A stretch of 36,496 nt of DNA from Bacteroidales bacterium. GTDB lineage: Bacteria > Bacteroidota > Bacteroidia > Bacteroidales > JAIOZK01. The translations under genes and the position numbers were made by a program. The stretch spans positions 1 to 36,496 of the forward strand of contig JAIOZK010000035.1 of the NCBI GenBank assembly GCA_021740625.1. The letters run 5' to 3'. Below are positions 8,682 to 15,455 of the stretch, piece by piece. The notes beneath the pieces are model-generated. The model saw nothing but the letters and a program-made list of their open reading frames with translations, had not been told where the DNA came from and did not search any database. Numbering within the stretch: the first letter of the stretch is position 1; each line of letters opens with the position of its first letter.

Positions 8682-9617
8682 ATGAGGACGGCTTATTTTT
8701 CAATGAGTTTTGATTGCAACGAGAAGTGTATCTTTTGTCCTTGCTCGGAAGGGGCCAATACCATACCTGATATCAGCCTGGACGAAATGAAGCATTGCCT
8801 CGACCGCGCCATAGAGGAAACCGGTGTTGAGCATGTGCTGCTCAGTGGGGGGGAACCCACACTTAAAAAAGATTTACTGCCATTTCTTTCCTACATCGTT
8901 TCCAAGAAGCTTTCTATCGGTATATTGTCGAATGCCCTAAAATTTACCAGTGAGCGCTACCTGGATAAAATGCTGGAAATTACCGGGACGGAAAATCTGG
9001 AAATCACTACGGCCATTCACAGCCATATTCCCAAAAAGCATGAAAGGCTCACGCAATTGAAGAACAGTTTTGCAAAATCAATGCAGGGCATACAGAATGT
9101 ATACGAAAGAGGCGTAAAAACCACGGTAAAATACAATGTGATCAATTACACCTACAGAGATCTACCTGCATACACGGATTGGGTTTTTGAATCCTTTCCG
9201 GATGATGTAACCTACCTGATCTGCAACATCGATATCAATGGCGTGGCCTTGAAAAACAAAGATATGATCGCTGTGGAGTTTTCCGAATCAACACCCTTTG
9301 TGGAGGAAGCGCTTGATAAGGTTATTGCATACAGGAAAGCTGGCCGCAGAAGGAATGTGAAACTTTTTACAACCCCGCTCTGTACCATCGATCCGTATTA
9401 CTGGGGTTTTGTAAACAACCAGACAAAAGAAACACTCGCAGCTTTGCGGGTTCCGACAGATGTGCCGGAAAACGACAGGCTTTTTCTGAACATCAGCAGT
9501 GATACGGGAACCATGTTCGAACCCTGCAGGGAATGTGCCATGAAGGACCCCTGCCCGGGAACCTGGAAAAAGACAGGAGAATTATTTGGTGATAAGATTT
9601 TATCGCCTTTTCAATAA
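8682..9617 (+). CDS. Radical SAM enzyme B, second maturase of the cluster
   Basis: 311 aa. The cluster-binding CNEKCIFC is very close to the N-terminus (C12, C16, C19), with an extra C21 just after it. GGEP is at 56-59. The C-terminus has C234 and a CRECAMKDPC group (C282, C285, C291) that could hold an auxiliary cluster, but it lacks the full SPASM pattern of its neighbours. Its ATG abuts the stop of maturase A, so the two are almost certainly translationally coupled. The pairing of a long SPASM enzyme with a shorter one after a small protein is reminiscent of the HxsD-HxsB-HxsC order, but the HxsD-type signature is not seen. The function is inferred from context. Confidence 0.82.
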   Translation: MRTAYFSMSFDCNEKCIFCPCSEGANTIPDISLDEMKHCLDRAIEETGVEHVLLSGGEPTLKKDLLPFLSYIVSKKLSIGILSNALKFTSERYLDKMLEITGTENLEITTAIHSHIPKKHERLTQLKNSFAKSMQGIQNVYERGVKTTVKYNVINYTYRDLPAYTDWVFESFPDDVTYLICNIDINGVALKNKDMIAVEFSESTPFVEEALDKVIAYRKAGRRRNVKLFTTPLCTIDPYYWGFVNNQTKETLAALRVPTDVPENDRLFLNISSDTGTMFEPCRECAMKDPCPGTWKKTGELFGDKILSPFQ

Positions 9618-9679
9618 TGCATATCCTATTCAATGGGACGTGTGATAATTAAATATATGTAGAACCAAAACGAGATGCT

Positions 9680-9883
9680 ATGAAAAAAGTGAAAGTGTTT
9701 TCCAAAAAGCTCGATGCCAATATGACCATCGAGCTGGATGGCAATGGCCCGAGCATCACAAATCTGTACGAGGACAAGAATGCAGACTCTTCAGATTGTT
9801 CGCTGGCTACCGAGTTCTCCGACAGAGGATGGGAGGCATGGATGAACGCCGGATGGAATAACTGGGGCGCCATTTGTAATTAA
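9680..9883 (+). CDS. Candidate RiPP precursor peptide, Trp-rich C-terminal core
   Basis: 67 aa between radical SAM genes, 62 nt after maturase B. The N-terminal part (about 1-37) is charged and leader-like. The C-terminal part (about 38-67) has two Cys (C40, C66), four Trp (W51, W54, W59, W62) and F46. It contains two adjacent 8-residue units, GWEAWMNA and GWNNWGAI, each with W-x-x-W. WMN and WNN fit the aromatic-x-Asn form of the three-residue cyclophane sites known from triceptides, so crosslinked Trp rings are a reasonable guess. FSD at 46-48 could be another. No clear GG cleavage site was seen, and there is no protease or exporter gene beside it. That it is a precursor is inferred from size, position and residue bias. 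Confidence 0.7.
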   Translation: MKKVKVFSKKLDANMTIELDGNGPSITNLYEDKNADSSDCSLATEFSDRGWEAWMNAGWNNWGAICN

Positions 9884-9921
9884 TTTCAACAGGAGGTTGT
9901 TCTCATAGAAAATCACGGATG

Positions 9922-9954
9922 ATTGATGAAAATCGCTTCATTCGGGTAAATTTG
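9922..9954 (+). promoter_or_regulatory. Promoter of the third radical SAM gene
   Basis: ATTG (9922-9925) is followed after 21 nt by TAAATTTG (9947-9954), a good Bacteroidota promoter. It ends 28 nt before the ATG at 9983. The last maturase may therefore be expressed independently of the rest of the cluster. Confidence 0.6.
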
Positions 9955-9982
9955 GGAATGGCCTCCTTTTACAATTCTTCCC

Positions 9983-11326
9983 ATGCTTAAATTGTCGCGT
10001 TTCAGTCATCAGTTTTCGCTCAATGGAAAAACATTCCTGTATCATGCACTCAATTTCAAAAAAGCTGTCCTGAATGATGATGTTGTCAGGACAAATCAAC
10101 AGGGAGAATCCTATCTTGAGTTTGACCCTGTCTATCATGATGATCTTGCAAAAGAATTGCAGGAAAAAGGAATTTTGATCAGTTCCGATAAGGAAGACTC
10201 AGAATTATTGGATGAAAATCGCGCCCAGATTCAGAAACCTTACATCAGCACGGTTTATTTCTTCATCACCAATGATTGCAACCTGGCCTGTAGATATTGT
10301 TTCGAACGGCAATCGGTTCCGGAGTTCTTCAAAAAGGAAAACATGACGGAGGATGTTTTTATTAAGGGATTGTTGTTTTTTGAAAAACTCATCAGGCGCG
10401 ATCCGGAGAAGTTCCGGCACAAAAAAACCATCATCTTTTATGGAGGGGAACCCTTTATGAACAAGAAGCTTTTGTTTTATGCCATCGAACAAATACAAAA
10501 GCATAAAGCACAAGGGATTTTGCCCGAAGAAACACATATCATTGTTGTTACCAACGGAGTATTAATCAATGCCGGGGATGTGGATTTCATCAAATCGCAT
10601 GATGTAACCCTCACCTTCTCCATCGATGGAGACAGAAAAGCATGTTCCAACAGGGTGTTCCCGGGCAAGCAAGAAGCATTTGAACAAATCATTGAAAAAT
10701 ATACTATTTGTCGCGATGCCGGCATCAATATCAACATTGCCTGTACTTTAACACCAGAAACAATTGACAACTTTGATCCTTGCATAGACTTCTTTATCCA
10801 TGATTTGAAGATCAGCAATATTGGTTTCAATGCTTTGCTGGACAATGGGATCATACAAATCCCGGATCATTATGATGATGCGGCTGCAGCCTTTGTTGCA
10901 AAAGCAGGCAGAATACTGGAAGAACATGGTATTTCAGAAAACAGGACCGGTCGGCGCAAACAGGTATACCAAGCTGGCAAAGCATGCATTTTTGATTGCA
11001 ATGCCCAGGGGGGAAGGCAGATTGCAATTGCCCCCGGCGGTGAAGTAGGAATTTGTCATGAGCACATCGCCGACAGAAAACATTTTGTCACGGATATAGA
11101 TCAGGATTTTGTCCCCGAAGAAGATCCTGTATTCCTGGAATGGGCAAAACGCTCCCCCTTATACATTGAAAAATGCCTGGATTGTCCGGCTCTTGGATTG
11201 TGCGGCGGTGGATGCGTGATCAATACAGAACAAAAGCACCAGAGCATCTGGGAACCTGATGACAGGTTCTGCAAGCAAACCCTGGCCATTTTAAAGGACT
11301 TGTTGGTGATGAACAATGAAATTTAA
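9983..11326 (+). CDS. Radical SAM/SPASM peptide maturase C
   Basis: 447 aa. The cluster-binding CNLACRYC gives C99, C103 and C106, GGEP is at 154-157, and SIDGD is at about 213-217. The SPASM part has C335, C339, C358, C398, C401, C407, C411 and C430, with CLDCPALGLCGGGC near the end. Residues 1-88 form a separate N-terminal region. It shares layout with maturase A but is clearly diverged, so it may act on a different residue or in a different order on the 67-aa peptide upstream. It has its own promoter at 9922-9954. No gene follows on the plus strand until 12152, so the cluster probably ends here. Confidence 0.88.
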   Translation: MLKLSRFSHQFSLNGKTFLYHALNFKKAVLNDDVVRTNQQGESYLEFDPVYHDDLAKELQEKGILISSDKEDSELLDENRAQIQKPYISTVYFFITNDCNLACRYCFERQSVPEFFKKENMTEDVFIKGLLFFEKLIRRDPEKFRHKKTIIFYGGEPFMNKKLLFYAIEQIQKHKAQGILPEETHIIVVTNGVLINAGDVDFIKSHDVTLTFSIDGDRKACSNRVFPGKQEAFEQIIEKYTICRDAGININIACTLTPETIDNFDPCIDFFIHDLKISNIGFNALLDNGIIQIPDHYDDAAAAFVAKAGRILEEHGISENRTGRRKQVYQAGKACIFDCNAQGGRQIAIAPGGEVGICHEHIADRKHFVTDIDQDFVPEEDPVFLEWAKRSPLYIEKCLDCPALGLCGGGCVINTEQKHQSIWEPDDRFCKQTLAILKDLLVMNNEI

Positions 11327-11413
11327 CAGGCAAATCTTTTCCACGATAAAGTTTTAATAATTTCTCCGTTCCTGAATAAAAACAATGGATTGGGCGCTAT
11401 TTCAGTAGTGTTG

Positions 11414-12046
11414 TCACAATTGACGGTATCGCTCGGATTGATGTTTATACACCCCTGTGTTGTAGATCGTAAGTTCCTGCTTTTTCCAGTCCTGCTTTGC
11501 CTTTGTCACTCCGTCATCAAATTCATTGAACTGATGAACACGGAAAAAACGCAGGATAAGTTTTTCCCAGATACAATCCTGTTTCTGCATATTTTTCCGC
11601 TTGCATATTGCTTTTGTCTCCGAAAGGCGAATCCGAAAGCCCCTGTGTAAATTCATCATCCACCTGGGCAATCGAATAATCGCTGAATTCGGTGAAGGGA
11701 GAATTGTATTTATCTAAATCTCTGAAATAGTTACTGCTTTTATTGATGTCGGGGAAAAATAGAACCTGATTCGTATCCTTATTCCAGTTGGGTTCGAAAA
11801 AGTGAACGTGGGTAACACAAATACCATCATTCCTTCCACAACGTATATAAAGATTTGGATAGGTTACATAAACAGCTTTTTCGTTGTTGCTGAGCAAATA
11901 AGAAATGAAATTACCACCAGCTTTTTGTTCAATGAGGCCGTTAGGGTACTTTCAAATGTTTCTTTTTTCATGGCAGTGGGTTGACAAGAAGAGGCTGAAA
12001 TAAACAAAACAATAAACACGTGCAGGGACAGTGGATAATATTTCAT
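11414..12046 (-). pseudogene. Frameshifted lipoprotein gene, function unknown
   Basis: The gene starts at 12046 with a lipoprotein signal (lipobox SASSC) and runs to about LNKKLV, near 11920. Coding then continues in another frame as NFISYLLSNNEKAVYV down to about 11545. It shifts again at a run of six T's (minus strand), where one extra base breaks TYPAFF from RVHQFNEFDDGVTK, and ends at 11414. Joined, it would be about 210 aa. I do not recognise the family. Two independent shifts suggest decay, but the second is in a homopolymer and could be a sequencing error. It is divergent from thpR. Confidence 0.6.
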
Positions 12047-12151
12047 GATTGTTAATTTGGGTTTTAGTATTAAACCTAAAGCTGAGGATTTTTTGAGGAA
12101 ATGTGTAATTTGGTCCCTACAATTTGAGAGAAACGAACAATTGTCACGGAA

Positions 12152-12709
12152 ATGAAACGTCTCTTTGCAGCCATAAAACTTCATCCGACCGATAAATTCC
12201 TGGAATTATTCGGGCAGCTTCAGAACCAATTAAAACAGGACAAGATCAAATGGGTGGATCCGCAAAAAATACATATTACTCTGAAGTTTTTTGGCGATAC
12301 AACTGAAGAGAATATCGATGAAATTGCCGGAGCCATGGATGATGCGGTTTTTGATGCTTCTCCTTTCGAATTGCAAATGCACAATGTTGGCATTTTCGGC
12401 AGTTCGTACAAACCCCGGGTGATCTGGTTTGGAATTGAAGCCAGTGAAAAGTTGAGATCTCTTTATCAGAATCTGAAAGTGAATCTTGAAGAACTGGGCT
12501 ACAAATACGACCGGCAGAATTTTGTGCCGCATCTGACCGTCGGACGGATCAGGCACATACAAAACAAACGGTATTTTCAGCAGGTGATCAATCGGTTCAA
12601 AGATGAAGATATACAAAAGGAAAAGATAGACAGGCTTATCTTATTTGAAAGTATTTTACGACCGCAAGGACCGGAGTACATTGTTGTTGAGGAGTTTACT
12701 TTTCAATAG
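12152..12709 (+). CDS. thpR: RNA 2',3'-cyclic phosphodiesterase (2'-5' RNA ligase family)
   Basis: 185 aa, the usual family length. It has two HxTx motifs of the 2H phosphoesterase fold: HITL at 41-44 and HLTV at 127-130. The first is followed by the typical KFFG and the second by GR. The family hydrolyses 2',3'-cyclic phosphate RNA ends, and can ligate tRNA halves in vitro. It is cytoplasmic. It stands alone, divergent from a broken lipoprotein gene. Confidence 0.9.
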   Translation: MKRLFAAIKLHPTDKFLELFGQLQNQLKQDKIKWVDPQKIHITLKFFGDTTEENIDEIAGAMDDAVFDASPFELQMHNVGIFGSSYKPRVIWFGIEASEKLRSLYQNLKVNLEELGYKYDRQNFVPHLTVGRIRHIQNKRYFQQVINRFKDEDIQKEKIDRLILFESILRPQGPEYIVVEEFTFQ

Positions 12710-12813
12710 GATGTAATTTCAGCATTTCTGTTTAACCCCTCTACTTTGAGACTGTACCAAAAGTAAAATAATTAAAATACAACTTAAACAGGATCATTAG
12801 ACCGAATGGACAA

Positions 12814-12848
12814 ACTTGCAACTTGCAACTTGTAACTTGTAACCTGCA
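12814..12848. repeat. Five tandem 7-bp repeats
   Basis: Five head-to-tail heptamers: ACTTGCA twice, ACTTGTA twice, ACCTGCA once. They lie between the converging thpR and DUF6249 genes, just outside a terminator hairpin. Tracts like this are prone to length change. No function can be assigned. Confidence 0.75.
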
Positions 12849-12854
12849 ACAAAG

Positions 12855-12881
12855 AAGGCTTCCGGGAATCCCAAAAGCCTT
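12855..12881 (-). terminator. Terminator-like hairpin of the DUF6249 gene
   Basis: AAGGCTT and AAGCCTT form a perfect 7-bp stem around a 13-nt loop. On the minus strand it lies 24 nt after the stop of the gene at 12905-13267. The run of T's after it is weak. Confidence 0.5.
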
Positions 12882-12904
12882 TCAATCAATTCACCATATA
12901 AGTT

Positions 12905-13267
12905 CTACATCTCCTTTTCCTTGTTTATCTGTTCCGGCTTCTCATTTTCTTTCCTTTCCATGAAGTAGCTGATCACAAGGGCGATGCCGCCGAAGAGGAA
13001 GATCATTGAGAAGAAAGCAGCTTCCTCACCCATATTGATGCTTGGAATTTCAGCAAAGATATTTCCTAAGAAAATACCAATTGCTACGCCAATAAACAGC
13101 AATCCAAAACGCAGCGTATTGGATGTCTGTTTCTTACCAACAAATATTGAGGCGTCTGCTCCTCTTTCAAGAAGCATTTGGCGTTCCTTTTTTCTAACGC
13201 CCAGGTAAACGATTCCATAAATGAATCCGAAAATAATTGCAACTACAAATACTGCTGTTAAATCCAT
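12905..13267 (-). CDS. DUF6249-like small inner-membrane protein
   Basis: 120 aa with three hydrophobic segments at about 4-23, 53-72 and 83-102, a short basic/acidic cytoplasmic loop (RKKERQMLLERGAD) and a charged C-terminal tail. The first TM plus the RKKERQ..LLERG loop is the pattern of the DUF6249 proteins that often sit beside ECF sigma factors in Bacteroidota. It is divergent from the sigma gene at 13427, separated by 159 nt, and may belong to the same stress-response unit. The function is unknown. Confidence 0.65.
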   Translation of the reverse strand: MDLTAVFVVAIIFGFIYGIVYLGVRKKERQMLLERGADASIFVGKKQTSNTLRFGLLFIGVAIGIFLGNIFAEIPSINMGEEAAFFSMIFLFGGIALVISYFMERKENEKPEQINKEKEM

Positions 13268-13426
13268 GATTATTGATTTTTAAATGTTAAACTTCCGTTT
13301 TCTGTTGGATAGGACGAAGGTTTTTTGGGGAGGTTACAAATGATACTTTGTTATTTGGTGCTTGTATTTTGTATATTACTATTCTCTATGTAACTTTAAC
13401 TAGAAAACAGCGTCAAAAAAATACAA

Positions 13427-14005
13427 ATGGCTTTCCGGGAAGACCAATATTATATTGAGAGAATCAAGGATGGAGAAACATCGGCTTTTTCAGAACTGGT
13501 GGAAAAGCACAAAGACTGGGTATATACCATCGTGATCAGAATATTGAGAAGTCATGAAGAAGCCGAAGAAACCGCACAGGATGTCTTTTTAAAGGCATAT
13601 AATTCCCTCAAAACTTTTCAGGGCAAATCAAAATTTTCGACCTGGTTATACAGCATTGCATATAATACTGCCATTACCAAAACACGGAAACGAAAACTGA
13701 AAACATCCGACCTGGATGATGAGATCATTTACAATTATTCAGAAGATGAGATAAGTAAAAGTATGTATGAACTGAGCCCTGAGGAGCAACAGCAAAGTCT
13801 CCGCAAGGCCATGAATGACTTGCCGGAGGAGGAAAATCTCCTGATCACCTTGTTTTATAAAAAGGAGAACAGCATAGCGGAGATCAGTGAGATCACGGGT
13901 ATGTCTTCTTCCAATGTAAAAGTGAAACTCCACCGGATCAGGAAAAAGCTTTATGAAAAATTAAGAATTATTAATAAAATAGAAAATCAGGAAAAAGCGT
14001 TCTGA
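13427..14005 (+). CDS. ECF-type RNA polymerase sigma-70 family factor
   Basis: 192 aa. Region 2 (about 20-90) has the typical EEAEETAQDVFLKAY and TWLYSIAYNTAIT patterns. Region 4 (about 130-185) ends in an HTH, EISEITGMSSSNVKVKLHRIRKKL. It is expected to direct RNA polymerase to a specific stress or envelope regulon. The gene 41 nt downstream encodes a small membrane protein likely to control it. The C-terminal Lys/Glu-rich extension after region 4 is ordinary. Confidence 0.92.
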   Translation: MAFREDQYYIERIKDGETSAFSELVEKHKDWVYTIVIRILRSHEEAEETAQDVFLKAYNSLKTFQGKSKFSTWLYSIAYNTAITKTRKRKLKTSDLDDEIIYNYSEDEISKSMYELSPEEQQQSLRKAMNDLPEEENLLITLFYKKENSIAEISEITGMSSSNVKVKLHRIRKKLYEKLRIINKIENQEKAF

Positions 14006-14045
14006 ATGTAACCCCAACCGGTTTCATTCGTCCAAATGGATACCA

Positions 14046-14468
14046 ATGCTGAATGAAAATAACGACATATTAAAAAAGCTGATCGCCGAAACTGATCTTG
14101 AGAAAGCTCCCGGGGGCTTTACTGCCAAGGTTATGAAAAAGGTTCGGGCTGAGGAAAAATCACAATCACTCTTTGATCCAGGCGGCTTTCTCAGTCCGCA
14201 ATACTGGTTGCTGATCGGCTCAGCGCTGGGCATTGCACTCATCTTCATCTTTTCATTTGATATTCCATTGCTAAGCTGGTTGATTGAAAATGCTGATCTC
14301 AGGAACATCACAAAAATTCTCGGCCAGTTTCTTCTGAATATACAGGCCTATATCACGCAAATTGATATTTCTACCACTTCCATTGCCATCTTTGCCGGGA
14401 TAGGAATGCTGATCCTGATCGACAGATTGCTGAGAAAGCGTTTTGCTTTCGGAATTTTTTCTTTGTGA
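14046..14468 (+). CDS. Small membrane protein, probable anti-sigma partner
   Basis: 140 aa. The N-terminal 50 residues are cytoplasmic and charged, with a PGGFTAKVMKKVRAE segment. Two clear membrane segments follow at about 53-75 and 112-128. It lies directly behind the ECF sigma gene in the same orientation, the usual place for an anti-sigma factor. No zinc-binding HxxxCxxC motif is present, so it is not a ZAS-type anti-sigma. The role is inferred from position. Confidence 0.6.
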   Translation: MLNENNDILKKLIAETDLEKAPGGFTAKVMKKVRAEEKSQSLFDPGGFLSPQYWLLIGSALGIALIFIFSFDIPLLSWLIENADLRNITKILGQFLLNIQAYITQIDISTTSIAIFAGIGMLILIDRLLRKRFAFGIFSL

Positions 14469-14504
14469 TAATGTTTAAATTCGCATTCCAAAGTATATCA
14501 GTTT

Positions 14505-15383
14505 ATGATCAAAGAAAAAACCAGGAAAGCCATCCTAAAAGCCTTATCCGGGTATTTCAACAAAGACATAACGGACTTTTCAGAACAAGCAATTGGCGGT
14601 GGCGATATCAATGAAGCCTATAAACTTACGACTCCTGACAAGGCGTTTTTCATAAAACTGAACAGTGCAAGCAGATTCCCGGGCATGTTCGAAAAGGAAA
14701 CCCGGGGATTGAGATTATTACAGGAACCCGGCGTCATCAGGGTACCGGCTGTTATTTTGCATGAGGAGGAAAATGATGAATCATTCCTGATATTAGAATA
14801 TATAAAGTCTTCGGGCAAAGGCCCTGATTTCTGGGAAAACTTTGGAAAATCACTGGCGGAGCTTCACCAGAACACGGCTGATTATTGCGGACTGGACCAT
14901 GACAATTATATCGGTTCACTTCACCAGTACAACAACAAGCACCCCGATTGGATTTCTTTTTTTATTGAAGAAAGATTGGAACCGCAGTTAAAACTAGCCA
15001 GAGATGATGGGAAAATAGATGACTTCTTTAGCAAAATGTTTGATAACCTGTATAAACACCTGGAAAAGATTTTCCCGAAGGAGCCCTCTGCCCTGCTCCA
15101 TGGAGATCTCTGGAATGGAAACTTTATGATAGATGATCGCGGTGAAGCATGTATCATCGATCCGGCTGTTTATTACGGGCACCGGGAAATGGATCTTGGG
15201 ATGTCGAAACTTTTCGGAGGTTTTTCATCCGAATTCTATGCTGCATATGATGAAGCCTACCCACTTGAAAAGGATTGGAAGAAGCGTACTGACATTTGCA
15301 ACCTGTATCCACTGATGGTGCATGTGAATCTTTTCGGGGGAGGATATGCCGCAAGCGTTCGAAATATCATCAAAAGGTTTTAA
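14505..15383 (+). CDS. Fructosamine kinase family protein
   Basis: 292 aa, the family length. ATP-binding Lys is in FFIKLN (K51). The catalytic loop is HGDLWNGN (199-206, D201) and the metal-binding Asp is in IIDPAVYYGHREMDL (D219). These match the fructosamine/ketosamine-3-kinase branch of aminoglycoside-kinase-like enzymes. Members phosphorylate glycated amines so that the sugar adduct is released. The physiological substrate in bacteria is often uncertain. It lies 36 nt after the membrane partner of the sigma factor. Confidence 0.88.
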   Translation: MIKEKTRKAILKALSGYFNKDITDFSEQAIGGGDINEAYKLTTPDKAFFIKLNSASRFPGMFEKETRGLRLLQEPGVIRVPAVILHEEENDESFLILEYIKSSGKGPDFWENFGKSLAELHQNTADYCGLDHDNYIGSLHQYNNKHPDWISFFIEERLEPQLKLARDDGKIDDFFSKMFDNLYKHLEKIFPKEPSALLHGDLWNGNFMIDDRGEACIIDPAVYYGHREMDLGMSKLFGGFSSEFYAAYDEAYPLEKDWKKRTDICNLYPLMVHVNLFGGGYAASVRNIIKRF

Positions 15384-15416
15384 TATTTCATTTATCAACA
15401 GGAAACATATTATTCA

Positions 15417-15424
15417 TAGCTTTG
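15417..15424 (+). promoter_or_regulatory. -7 box of the S9 peptidase gene
   Basis: TAGCTTTG matches TAnnTTTG and lies 31 nt before the ATG at 15456. No clear -33 TTG was seen. Confidence 0.45.
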
Positions 15425-15455
15425 AAGCCAATTTTGTTAAATTAAAATGATAAAA

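Noticed and set aside
6999-9617. The small protein, long SPASM enzyme and shorter radical SAM enzyme as the His-Xaa-Ser (HxsD-HxsB-HxsC) system
   Set aside because: Sizes and order are similar, but the LLNDYxLRE-type signature is absent from the small protein, and the nearby peptide has no His-Xaa-Ser repeats.
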